Assembly (NCBI GenBank): GCA_029055435.1
Contig: JAIDDH010000104.1
Span: 1-64,000, forward strand
Length of the DNA: 64,000 nucleotides
Reading direction: 5' to 3'
Source of the DNA: Acetatifactor sp.
GTDB lineage: Bacteria; Bacillota; Clostridia; Lachnospirales; Lachnospiraceae
In this document: positions 45,547 to 53,687 of the stretch, one piece after another
How the letters are laid out: the number at the start of each line of letters is the position of its first letter
How positions within the stretch are numbered: the first letter of the stretch is position 1
Made by a program: the position numbers and the translations under genes
The notes under the pieces: model-generated
The model's database searches: none
What the model was told of the DNA's origin: nothing
Seen by the model: the letters and a program-made list of their open reading frames with translations, nothing else

Positions 45547-46137
45547 TCAGAACTGTTGTGAACCGCCATCCCACCCCTGCGCAGGAAGCGCTCCCCCAAT
45601 CCCATCATCGCAAATATGGTAGCCACGCTCATGGACTGCCGGAATGTTTCGATTATCTATCCGTTCATGCAGGACAGCATTGATTTTATCCGCTATGGGA
45701 AGAACTAAATTACTTGTATCAAGCCTGTTGTCATCCAGCAATGACTGCGGTAATTCTATCACGTTCAAGTAGCATGCTATTCCCCGCTGATTGGCCAGTT
45801 TGATGACCGCCAGTCCCCAGCTGTCAATGGTTGTGGGATTTTTCCTGAAAGTCATAAGGAGAACCGCTGTCAGATTGTTTTCTTTCGCTTTATAAGGGTC
45901 AACATCTATCTGCAGGTAATAATCTGCAAGAGAGGAATAATGTAAACGAAAATCTCTAAGGCTGTCAATGATCCGATCATACTGCTGTTTTTCAATCCGC
46001 TGATCCAATCTTTGATTTATGATATCCCAGAAATTTTGACCCTCATAATTTCCCTGCCACAATTTTTCCCATCTGAGCCGTTTACGTTCCAGTTCCGTAT
46101 CAATGGCCTTCGTGCTGTATGTTAATAGCTTGTGCAT
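45547..46137 (-). pseudogene. Unrecognised protein truncated by a duplicated fragment
   Basis: The frame has 196 codons, with AGGAGG seven bases before ATG 46137. The first 164 residues (MHKLLTYSTKAIDTELERKR onward, soluble, charged, with a strand-rich middle) are unlike anything I can name. The last about 30 codons run through a 69-base copy of the 3' end of the O-antigen-ligase gene at 53688, read in the wrong frame, so the native C-terminus has been replaced. The product is therefore probably not functional as originally evolved. Its upstream leader is itself a copy of another leader (46165-46226). Confidence 0.65.
45576..45644. repeat. 69-base fragment duplicated from the 3' end of the 53688 ligase gene
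   Basis: Direct repeat of 53715-53783 without gaps and with about six mismatches (around 91 percent). In this copy the original reading frame (SMSVATIFAMMGLGERF) is detached from any gene. Confidence 0.9.
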
Positions 46138-46164
46138 TCAAAATGCCTCCTCAACTGGTATTGA

Positions 46165-46226
46165 TTTTCATAGCAGTTAGCTTCATAAAATTATTGATTC
46201 TTCTATCCCTTTTATTTTATCATAAT
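46165..46226. repeat. 62-base leader duplicate
   Basis: Matches 53088-53149 over 62 bases without gaps, about ten differences. In both places it covers an AT-rich upstream region and, on the minus strand, GCTATGAAAA at its end. At 53 kb that ATG starts the epimerase pseudogene; here only the start codon and a few bases survive before an unrelated gene begins. Confidence 0.8.
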
Positions 46227-46366
46227 CTGTATATGATACCAGTTATTTTAGCAAAATATAGAACAACTAAGGAGTATATTGTCGAGCATGCTAAAGCTAT
46301 CATTTGATGATTGAAATGACAACTATGACGAATTGTGGTCATTTCAGATGTTGCTAGAAAAAATAC

Positions 46367-47776
46367 TTAAGAACCCGCTCTATCTCCTACAAGTCTGACC
46401 ACATTCCCGTTCATCAAATCGTCCGTAGAAGTCACCACAATCTTTGTATCCCCGCTGATTTCAGCACTTTCAACTGCCGTCATCATATCTGTCTGATCCA
46501 AAATGGTGACAAAAACTTTCCTCACCTTCCATTCCGTGCCCAGAATCCCCTCTCTTTCCTCTGCCACATAAACATAGTCTGCTCCTTCCTCATCATGAAT
46601 GCACAGGGATGGAATGCAGGCTGCATAGTTTTCAGTCTGCCACCGGCAGCTTACTTCCACTGTCTGTCCTATGTTGATATCCAGACCTTCGCCGGACATT
46701 TCCGCCAAGGTATCCCCATTTTCTAATTTTTCTAAATAAGCAACCGCCACAGAAGTATTGATACGAGTTCCACCTTCCTGGTTCGCCTTCAACGACAATT
46801 CCTCATTAAGTTCCAGTCCAATGCCGCCCTTAAATACAGCTTGAATCACTTTCTCGCCGTCATCCAGCGCATACAGAATCCCAGCCTCGTCCTGTGTCCG
46901 TTTTCCCACGGCAATGCGGCATTCTATGACACGACCTGCGGATTCGCTGTATACCCATCCCTCTGCTTCTTTCAGTTCCTTCAGTTTAAGCAGTTTCTTC
47001 TCTTTATGGGCAATCTCCAAATCCGTGCTCTCATATGCAGAACTGCTTATGGAACCTTCACTGGCAGCATCCTCTATTGCTCGGGATGCCGCCTGCAGGA
47101 TGGTATCTTTCTGGCGTTTTGCATTTTCCAACTCCTGATTACAGGATTTCACATTCTGCTGAAGTTTGAGTCTTTTCTCCTGCAGATTGTACTGCTGCGT
47201 AGAATCCCCGCCTTCCACATCTTCTCCACTTACATTGCCGTCAGCTTGAAAATCCTCCAGATATTCCTCATAAAGGGAAAGCTCCTGTTTTGCGGCCTCC
47301 AATGCCTGCGTGCATGCTTCTATCCGGGCATCCGCCTCTTTGGCTGCATTATCATAATCTTCCCTTGCTCGTGCTGCTGCCGTCTGCTGCTTTTGCTTCC
47401 TGTCATTCTCTGTCTGGACGCTTTCTTTACGGATGCTTCTTAACTGATTGATTTCCAACTCTTTTTCGTCAATGATCTCCTGAAGGTCATCGATACAGAC
47501 CTGAAAAAGAGGCTCTCCTTCCTCAAAGTACGCACCATTCCGTACCACAACAGTAGATACCCTCAATCCGCTTTCCACAAAAATGCCATATTCCTGCTCC
47601 TGTTTCACTACACCGTCTACTTTAATTTCATGGGAAAAACTGCCGCTGTAAGGAGCCTGTGTGGTAACCTTAGGCAACCTGGAACGGTAGATTCCTTTCG
47701 CTATAACTGTGCATACTGCCATAAATCCCAGAAAAATGCCGAACCCGATGACAGCATATTTTTTACTTTTTGACAT
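46367..47776 (-). CDS. HlyD/RND-type membrane fusion (periplasmic adaptor-like) protein
   Basis: 469 residues. One N-terminal membrane anchor (about 7-28), a first lipoyl-like half (KVDGVVKQEQEYGIFVES), a long charged coiled coil (about 95-290), the second lipoyl half (VYSESAGRVIECRIAVGKR) and beta-barrel domains. Such proteins link an inner-membrane pump to an outer path; in Gram-positives they work with ABC exporters. No exporter is encoded here; instead it is the last gene of a solute-import operon, 12 bases after the second permease. An extracellular accessory role for that importer is possible. The start has AGGAG. Confidence 0.83.
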   Translation of the reverse strand: MSKSKKYAVIGFGIFLGFMAVCTVIAKGIYRSRLPKVTTQAPYSGSFSHEIKVDGVVKQEQEYGIFVESGLRVSTVVVRNGAYFEEGEPLFQVCIDDLQEIIDEKELEINQLRSIRKESVQTENDRKQKQQTAAARAREDYDNAAKEADARIEACTQALEAAKQELSLYEEYLEDFQADGNVSGEDVEGGDSTQQYNLQEKRLKLQQNVKSCNQELENAKRQKDTILQAASRAIEDAASEGSISSSAYESTDLEIAHKEKKLLKLKELKEAEGWVYSESAGRVIECRIAVGKRTQDEAGILYALDDGEKVIQAVFKGGIGLELNEELSLKANQEGGTRINTSVAVAYLEKLENGDTLAEMSGEGLDINIGQTVEVSCRWQTENYAACIPSLCIHDEEGADYVYVAEEREGILGTEWKVRKVFVTILDQTDMMTAVESAEISGDTKIVVTSTDDLMNGNVVRLVGDRAGS

Positions 47777-47788
47777 ATGTATTTACTC

Positions 47789-48661
47789 CTACCCTTTCAA
47801 TGCAGAAGACACAATCCCCTGCTCTAAAGAATCCTTAAAGATTCCGAATACAAAGAAAGATACAATCAGGGTAATCACGGATGCCGCACATGCCCGCCCT
47901 GCCTGCGTTGTATCAATCTGGGCTAAAAACAGGGACAGAGGCCACAAAGACATATCTTTCAAAAAGGCAAGGGGCTCCTCCACCATGTTCCACACCTCAA
48001 AAAAACTCAGGACAAACGCTGATGTAATGCTGCTTTCTGCCAGAGGCATCCCGATTTTCACTAAAATCGTCCACTCATTGGCACCATCTATTCTTGCCAC
48101 CTCAAACAATTCCGCAGGGATTCTCCTGAAGCCTCTATAAATCAGAAACACGGGAAAAGTGGAAAACACGGACGGCAGGATAACCGCCCACTCACTGTCT
48201 AGCAGCCCGGCGCTGTTTAATACTATATATTTTGCCAGCATGGTGGCCTGAAAGGGCAGCAGCATAAGTACAATATAAATGAAAAACAGCACTCCCCTCC
48301 CTTTCTGATAAACTGCAAAAAACCATGCCCCCGGAATGCCAATCAAAAGATGTCCTACAAGTATACACGCCGCTATTTTTATGGAATTCCAGAATAATAC
48401 CAGAAAGTCCGGAGCATAAAAAAGAAGTTCTTTATAGTTTTCCAAAGTGGGATAATCCGGTATCCATTTCCAGCTGATATATCCTTGATTATCCAGCAGT
48501 AACGGTGCTGTCCGTTCTTTCCATTCAATGGCATCGGTAACCGAACCACAGAAGAGTATTACAAGGGGCATACAGATCAGAATTCCCGTCCCAATCATAC
48601 AGAACAGGGACAGCTTGTCCATACACCAACTTAGCCACCGATTTGCATTATTTTTGTTCAT
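47789..48661 (-). CDS. Carbohydrate ABC transporter permease (MalG type)
   Basis: 290 residues with six membrane helices. The EAA loop EVARIDGANEWTILVKIGMPL, which contacts the ATPase, is intact. It pairs with the MalF-type permease whose stop is two bases upstream. GGGAGG precedes the start. No ATPase gene is present; a shared MsmX-like ATPase encoded elsewhere is the usual arrangement. Confidence 0.92.
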   Translation of the reverse strand: MNKNNANRWLSWCMDKLSLFCMIGTGILICMPLVILFCGSVTDAIEWKERTAPLLLDNQGYISWKWIPDYPTLENYKELLFYAPDFLVLFWNSIKIAACILVGHLLIGIPGAWFFAVYQKGRGVLFFIYIVLMLLPFQATMLAKYIVLNSAGLLDSEWAVILPSVFSTFPVFLIYRGFRRIPAELFEVARIDGANEWTILVKIGMPLAESSITSAFVLSFFEVWNMVEEPLAFLKDMSLWPLSLFLAQIDTTQAGRACAASVITLIVSFFVFGIFKDSLEQGIVSSALKG

Positions 48662-48662
48662 G

Positions 48663-49508
48663 CTAATCCTCCCTGTCCCACTGCCTCCGGAGAAGAAAAC
48701 TGACCGTCCCCAAGACCGCCACCAGCAGCACCGCCCCGGCTGCCAGCTTATCCTGCTCTAAATTCACATACCAATTATTAAATACATTCTGAATCATGTA
48801 GATACTCTTCTGGGGATATGCGCCTCCCACCAAATAGACCTCCCTAAACGCCTTAAAGGAATTTAAGATAGACACCACAAGGATGGTGAACATACTCCCT
48901 TTCAGGCAGGGCAGCGTTACTTTGAAAAAAACCTGTACTTTTCCTGCCCCGTCCACCTTTGCCGCATCTATGATTTCTCCGGGTATGGATTTCAGTCCGG
49001 CAAGCCAAAGCACCACAGTATATCCCAGATTTTTCCACAAATAGCTGATTACCAAAATCAAAAATGCGCTTTTTTCCCCCAGAAAATCCACATGGGTTCC
49101 CAATGCCCTGTTTAGGAACCCCTGTTCCGAGAACAGCAGCTTCCACACCAGAACCATTGTGGCAGCCGGTACTGCCATGGGCAGAAGATACAGATACTTA
49201 TATCTGTCATATACGGGCTTTCTGTGAATCATCAACGCAAGACCCAGGCTCAGGATCAGAAGCAGGGGAAGCCCCGCCGCCATAAAACGCAGCGTATTTG
49301 CAGCGGCAAGACGGAACGCCGAATTGCGGAGTACTGTGGCATAATTCTTTATTCCCACAAACTCACCGGACATGGCCGTGCAGAAAGAAGATAGCACAAC
49401 TTTTGCAAAAGGCACCATCACAAAAAAGGTCACTCCTGCAAGGCTTGGCAATAAAAAAAGTACATTTTTATTCCGCAAGGTATATTTCCAATTCTTCTTC
49501 CATCTCAT
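48663..49508 (-). CDS. Carbohydrate ABC transporter permease (MalF type)
   Basis: 281 residues with six membrane helices and the EAA loop IDAAKVDGAGKVQVFFKVTL. The start ATG 49508 has GGAGG six bases upstream and lies inside the end of the binding-protein gene, overlapping by 41 bases in another frame, so translation is probably coupled. Confidence 0.92.
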   Translation of the reverse strand: MRWKKNWKYTLRNKNVLFLLPSLAGVTFFVMVPFAKVVLSSFCTAMSGEFVGIKNYATVLRNSAFRLAAANTLRFMAAGLPLLLILSLGLALMIHRKPVYDRYKYLYLLPMAVPAATMVLVWKLLFSEQGFLNRALGTHVDFLGEKSAFLILVISYLWKNLGYTVVLWLAGLKSIPGEIIDAAKVDGAGKVQVFFKVTLPCLKGSMFTILVVSILNSFKAFREVYLVGGAYPQKSIYMIQNVFNNWYVNLEQDKLAAGAVLLVAVLGTVSFLLRRQWDRED

Positions 49509-51705
49509 CTACAGCCTCCTTTATGCCAATCTCTCCTGTCAGTGCCCTCTGTCCATATTCGATCACCGCTTCATATATCCGGTTATCGCAGTAATTCACC
49601 CCCGAAACGCTCTCAAACAGGCTGTCCAGCTTGACAAAATTCTCCGAAGTCGGCCAATAGATTCCCAGAACAGCAAATGTTCCATCCGGGGTACTATATC
49701 CAAAATGCATGTATGTTCTGGTGCTGTCCTCTTTAGGATTTGCCTGCCTCTTCTGATAAGCGCTTTTGTTCACGGGAGTCCCGCTTAACGCTGTGCTGCC
49801 CTGAAATTCTTGGGAAAAAATATATGTAAGGAACAGCCTGCAGTTCTCCTTATTTTGGGATGCGCTGTTCATTGCCATCAAGCTGACAGGCAGGCAGGTT
49901 CCGTAATTCTGCCCCGGCATCATCCGGTAACTGCCTCCCACATAGTCCAATTGCCCCTGTGCCAGCGGATAGTCCTCCCATGCGCTGCTTAAATATCCTG
50001 CATAGAAAGGCTGTTCAGGAAACATCAACTTGACAGAGAGAGCCCCTGACAGGCCATGAGAGCCATGCTTCCTTACTAGAACATTCTCCCCATTGCCCCA
50101 ATTCGTCCCTCCTATATATATACTTTCTGTACCTTCCGGCAGTCTTTCCATCTGAAGGTCATAAATCCTCTTCACCTGTGTCAGGAAATCCTCCACCGCA
50201 ACCCTGTCCAGCGTGCCGTCTTCCGTCATCCATGCCCCCATGGAGGATTGGGCAAAAAGGCGGAGCGTTTCTTCTGCAGAACGGGTTCCTATCACGGAAC
50301 CTTCCTGCGCTCCTGCAGCTTTCTCCAGCTCCTGCGCAAGCTGCTGCAGGCTCTGAATCTCTTCCATTGCCTGAATCTTTTCCGCATCCCCGCCCAATGC
50401 GGGCACCGCAAAGGTAAGGGGCATCACATATTGCCCTGCCTCCGATGCAAACCCGTCTATCACCGGCATAAAATATTCTTCCTCCGGCATAGTTTCCCGC
50501 AGAGAAGACAAATCCTCCAAAACACCTTTTTCTATATAGGAATCAATGGGAAGGTCATCCATTACCAGAATGTCCGGCCCGGTACCTGCTGACAGCTCCG
50601 TGCTCAGATTCCTGAGGGCATCTTCCTCTGTCATGCCATAGTCCGGCTTCACTCCCACCTCATACCGGATGCTCAGTTCCGGGTATTTTCTGCGGAATGC
50701 GCTGACTGCCTGCCGGATATTTCCATCCTCGTAAAGGCTGTAAACCCGCAGGCAGCTCTCCGGCTCTGCAGGAAGGGTTTCATCCATGACATAGCGCATC
50801 AGTTTCCCGTCCGAATACAAAATATAAAATATACGCCCCGTTTCCCCTTCCGTCACAGCCATGCCGGCAAATTCTTTATCCACATCGCTGATGCTGTACA
50901 TGTCTCCGTCAAGAATGCATTCCGTTTCCCCGCCGTATAGCTTATAGGAATATATCCCGCTTCGCATCAGCAGGAGGATTTCATCCTCGCCGGAACGGCG
51001 GGATCCGCAGGGGTAAAGAATCAAAGGAGAAGTCTCAATTACGGAATTGTCCAATTTCCCGGCCAGCAGGGAAGACAGAGTCTCGTCCTGTTTCTCTGCA
51101 ACTTTTTTGTTCTGCAGATCATACAGCAGCACTCCGCTTGAATGAACAACGAATAACATATCTTCATCTGCCGCAAGGTAAAGCGGATAGAAAGTGCTTT
51201 CTGTCAAAAACAGCATTTCGCCGGTTGCCGGGTCGATTTGGTATATCTCGTATCCCTTGCACATATAGAAATAATCTGCTCCATAATAAAAATGGGGGTA
51301 TTCCTCTTCTTTGATCTTTTCCAGCAGGATTTCCCTGCCGTCAGCAGTCACCAGCGTATATCTTCGGACACCCTCCGGATATTCCGCCACAATCCTGCTT
51401 CCGTCAGGAGCCCCCACTTCACAGGATGATGCATAGGAAGCATTATTTCCAGATGCGGCAGGTGGCATTTCTGCCTTTTCAAAAGCCGTTCCGTCATTCA
51501 TACAGACCATGTCCCCGCCGTATGATTCTATCAAGCGCAGGTTCTGCTCTCCCTGCACCAGCGCAGTATAATTGCCCCGACTATTCGGCAGCGCGACCTG
51601 CTCCTCCACATAGCGCCCCATGGCTGCCTGTCCGGAGTTTCCGCAGCCGCTACAAAGCAAAACCAGCACTGTTAGAACAAACAAAGCTCTTATGCAAAAT
51701 TTCAT
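49468..51705 (-). CDS. Large extracellular solute-binding lipoprotein (family 1-like)
   Basis: 745 residues, much longer than the usual 420-450. The signal peptide ends in a lipobox-like LCSGC (C21). Residues 40-310 look like a beta-propeller or WD-like sensor (repeated strands such as YFYMCKGYEIYQIDPATGE). Residues 320-745 form the solute-binding domain (DILVMDDLPIDSYIEKGVLED, FLTYIFSQEFQGSTALSGTPV). The start ATG 51705 follows GGTGG by five bases; a GTG at 51714 would contain that site. It captures an oligosaccharide or similar ligand for the two permeases. The propeller-plus-binding fusion is uncommon. Confidence 0.88.
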   Translation of the reverse strand: MKFCIRALFVLTVLVLLCSGCGNSGQAAMGRYVEEQVALPNSRGNYTALVQGEQNLRLIESYGGDMVCMNDGTAFEKAEMPPAASGNNASYASSCEVGAPDGSRIVAEYPEGVRRYTLVTADGREILLEKIKEEEYPHFYYGADYFYMCKGYEIYQIDPATGEMLFLTESTFYPLYLAADEDMLFVVHSSGVLLYDLQNKKVAEKQDETLSSLLAGKLDNSVIETSPLILYPCGSRRSGEDEILLLMRSGIYSYKLYGGETECILDGDMYSISDVDKEFAGMAVTEGETGRIFYILYSDGKLMRYVMDETLPAEPESCLRVYSLYEDGNIRQAVSAFRRKYPELSIRYEVGVKPDYGMTEEDALRNLSTELSAGTGPDILVMDDLPIDSYIEKGVLEDLSSLRETMPEEEYFMPVIDGFASEAGQYVMPLTFAVPALGGDAEKIQAMEEIQSLQQLAQELEKAAGAQEGSVIGTRSAEETLRLFAQSSMGAWMTEDGTLDRVAVEDFLTQVKRIYDLQMERLPEGTESIYIGGTNWGNGENVLVRKHGSHGLSGALSVKLMFPEQPFYAGYLSSAWEDYPLAQGQLDYVGGSYRMMPGQNYGTCLPVSLMAMNSASQNKENCRLFLTYIFSQEFQGSTALSGTPVNKSAYQKRQANPKEDSTRTYMHFGYSTPDGTFAVLGIYWPTSENFVKLDSLFESVSGVNYCDNRIYEAVIEYGQRALTGEIGIKEAVDEMEEELEIYLAE

Positions 51706-51718
51706 AATTTCCACCCCT

Positions 51719-52333
51719 TTACTTTAAATCTGGATGAGGGATTTTTATATCCTCTAGTGTAAGATTCTCAAATTCCTCTATTGTTCCCGTATATTGATAC
51801 TCAACTATCGATATAACTATTATTTTGTGGTTCGTATCAAAATCAATATCATATTCTGTGCCTGCATTTTCTAATCGGGCGATATCCCGAAAAAAAATAT
51901 TCATGTCGGATTCCGAATATTCATAACGTCTTTCTGCCGCCAGTCCGAATGGCCTCACTCCTACTCCTGATTTCGGCTTGCCGAACAGAAATACAACTAC
52001 GAGCAGAACCAGAAGCACTATATTTACAGCAATTGCCGCAAGTAACTTTTTCTTAAAATTAGATGCTTCTTTCCCCATCCTTCGCAGGTTATTGTCCGAA
52101 CTTTCTTTCACCTCATCCGCATTCAGATACCGCCCCGCCAATATTTCATTAATGCTGATTTCATAAAAATCACTCAGTCGCTGCAAGGAATCTATGTCCG
52201 GAATACCCCTGCCGGTTTCCCACCGGGACACCGCTTTATCCGAGACTTGTATTGCCTCCGCCACTTCCTTTTGTTTCATTCCTTTTTGTTTTCTCAATTC
52301 ACTAAGAAAACACCCTATCAAATACGCATCCAT
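51719..52333 (-). CDS. Membrane-anchored XRE-family regulator
   Basis: 204 residues. An N-terminal Cro/C1 helix-turn-helix (KEVAEAIQVSDKAVSRWETG, IPDIDSLQRLSDFYEISINE) is followed by a linker, one membrane helix (about 97-117) and an about 85-residue domain expected outside the cell. This layout suggests a one-component sensor. It is the first gene of the operon with the binding protein, permeases and HlyD-like protein, 13 bases upstream of the lipoprotein start. GGGAGG precedes its ATG. Confidence 0.88.
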   Translation of the reverse strand: MDAYLIGCFLSELRKQKGMKQKEVAEAIQVSDKAVSRWETGRGIPDIDSLQRLSDFYEISINEILAGRYLNADEVKESSDNNLRRMGKEASNFKKKLLAAIAVNIVLLVLLVVVFLFGKPKSGVGVRPFGLAAERRYEYSESDMNIFFRDIARLENAGTEYDIDFDTNHKIIVISIVEYQYTGTIEEFENLTLEDIKIPHPDLK

Positions 52334-52394
52334 TGCTATCCTCCCTATGTCATACTCTTAATGTAATTTTACTCCTCATCTGTATTTTTTCACC

Positions 52395-52407
52395 CTATGC
52401 TGCATAG
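52395..52407. promoter_or_regulatory. Candidate operator for the membrane-anchored XRE regulator
   Basis: A 13-base palindrome, ctatgc-t-gcatag, lies about 62-74 bases upstream of the regulator's ATG in the only intergenic space of this operon. Autoregulation is an inference from position and symmetry. Confidence 0.35.
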
Positions 52408-52454
52408 AGTGCAGTAAATATGGCATATTATTTTTTCTTACGGTGATAGACTAT

Positions 52455-52560
52455 ATGGCTACAACAAATATCAATGTTCGTGTGATATGAAGAGATGAAG
52501 AAAAATCCAGGCAATTACAAACGATATGAATCTTTTGACGAGATATTAGATGAGGTATTT
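52455..52560 (+). pseudogene. Remnant of a RelB/DinJ-family antitoxin gene
   Basis: ATG 52455 begins MATTNINVRV, the classical opening of RelB/DinJ antitoxins, then stops two codons later. About 20 bases on, another frame reads NPGNYKRYESFDEILDEVF, the classical antitoxin C-terminus. The middle (ribbon-helix-helix body, about 50-60 codons) is deleted. It runs directly into the 3' end of the epimerase remnant, so no toxin gene follows. Confidence 0.75.
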
Positions 52561-53094
52561 CAATTAAAATTTGTGTCAATAAACTGGATATACTGTTTTC
52601 TATTTATAGCAGTGGAATTGTTCAAATACCATTCAAATGATTCTTTCAATCCTTCTTCCAGTGATTTTGTCTCCGGCATCAGCATCTCTTGAGATGTCAC
52701 CTCAAGGCAATATTCATAGTCATAAAAGCTAAAGTAGCAGGTTTTTTATCCAGAATAATATCCATGAACCGGCACAAATCATTTATATGAAAAAACTGCA
52801 GCCTCAATTGTCCCTCTTTGGGCAAATAGAATTTTCTGTTATTTAATGCACATTCAAAAACAAACGCTTCCCGATATAAGTTGTTCATCGGTCCATACAA
52901 ATATGGCGGACGTAAAATATAGGCGTTGGGATTTCGTTTGGTCAATGTCTGTCAGCTTCAATCAATGTAACTCCCTCTGATTGAGCTTTGCTGTTCCGAT
53001 TCAAAACAAATACATGATATCCTTTTTTGACATAATACTCTGCCGCATACCGGCTGGCAAAAACTGTACCGCCTGTAATTAATACGTTTTTCAT
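52560..53094 (-). pseudogene. Decayed NAD-dependent epimerase/dehydratase gene
   Basis: ATG 53094 begins MKNVLITGGTVFASRYAAEY with the dinucleotide-binding loop and runs to a stop near 52950 after GVTLIEADRH. A second fragment resumes in another frame at RNPNAYILRPPYLYGPMNNL and continues to FFHINDLCRFMDIILDKKP; a third frame gives the C-terminal TSQEMLMPETKSLEEGLKES and a stop at 52560. About 110 or more residues are missing from the middle, including the catalytic Tyr-x3-Lys, so the gene is dead. A whole copy would be about 300 residues. Confidence 0.82.
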
Positions 53095-53149
53095 AGCCGT
53101 TATCTCCGCTAAATTATTGATTTCTCTATCCTTTTTATTTTATTATAAT
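53088..53149. repeat. 62-base leader, second copy
   Basis: Partner of 46165-46226. Here it includes the ATG and upstream AT-rich leader of the decayed epimerase gene and is probably the original context. Confidence 0.8.
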
Positions 53150-53179
53150 TAATGAAAAAGGACACGCCGGAGGAGCAAA

Positions 53180-53671
53180 ATGGAATATTTGTTTGGAAAC
53201 TATAAGGTAGATATCGATGTCGAAAAAACTCGTGCCTTTTATAATCAGGCAGACTTTATCACGAGTGGATGTCAATGCGACGGATGTTGTAATTATGAAA
53301 GAGCTGTAGACTATTTTCCGGACCAGGTAAAATCATTTTTTGCAGAGATAGGCGTCGATCTGAAAAAAGCTGCTGAAATCATCGCGTATGTTGCTGAAAA
53401 TGATGGGAAGTCAATCTATTATGGAGGTTTCTATCATGTCTGTGGGGTGATGATGTCGAACACGGATGTATGGATTTCTCAATGGGATCAGGAAAACTCT
53501 CATTTGTCCGCATTAGATGATGATAGTATGTATTCCATAGCAGAGAATTATAAAATTGGCTTTACAAATAAATGTGCTTTGATAGAAGACAATTTCCCGG
53601 CGCCTGTGCTGCAAATAGAGATTGCATTCCACTGCCCGTGGGTATTGGAAAAAGAAAATACGTATGGCTGA
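53180..53671 (+). CDS. Conserved-looking cysteine-containing protein of unknown function
   Basis: 163 residues, soluble. Residues 20-50 hold a compact cysteine group (SGCQCDGCCNYERAV) that could bind metal, followed by a KSFFAEIGVDLKKAAEI helix and an aromatic, strand-rich C-terminal half. CGGAGGAG lies before ATG 53180, so it is likely expressed. It is isolated on the plus strand between the epimerase relic and the ligase gene. The type resembles small accessory or immunity-like proteins of Clostridia, but I cannot assign a family. Confidence 0.7.
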   Translation: MEYLFGNYKVDIDVEKTRAFYNQADFITSGCQCDGCCNYERAVDYFPDQVKSFFAEIGVDLKKAAEIIAYVAENDGKSIYYGGFYHVCGVMMSNTDVWISQWDQENSHLSALDDDSMYSIAENYKIGFTNKCALIEDNFPAPVLQIEIAFHCPWVLEKENTYG

Positions 53672-53687
53672 TAATTGTTTTGAATTT

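Noticed and set aside
46312..46346. Hairpin tgaaatgac/gtcatttca as terminator of the ABC operon
   Set aside because: It is in the right place but has no following T run on the minus strand and a long loop, so I do not call it.
52495..52692. 65-codon plus-strand frame
   Set aside because: Its first 20 codons are the antitoxin relic; the rest is the reverse of the epimerase pseudogene.
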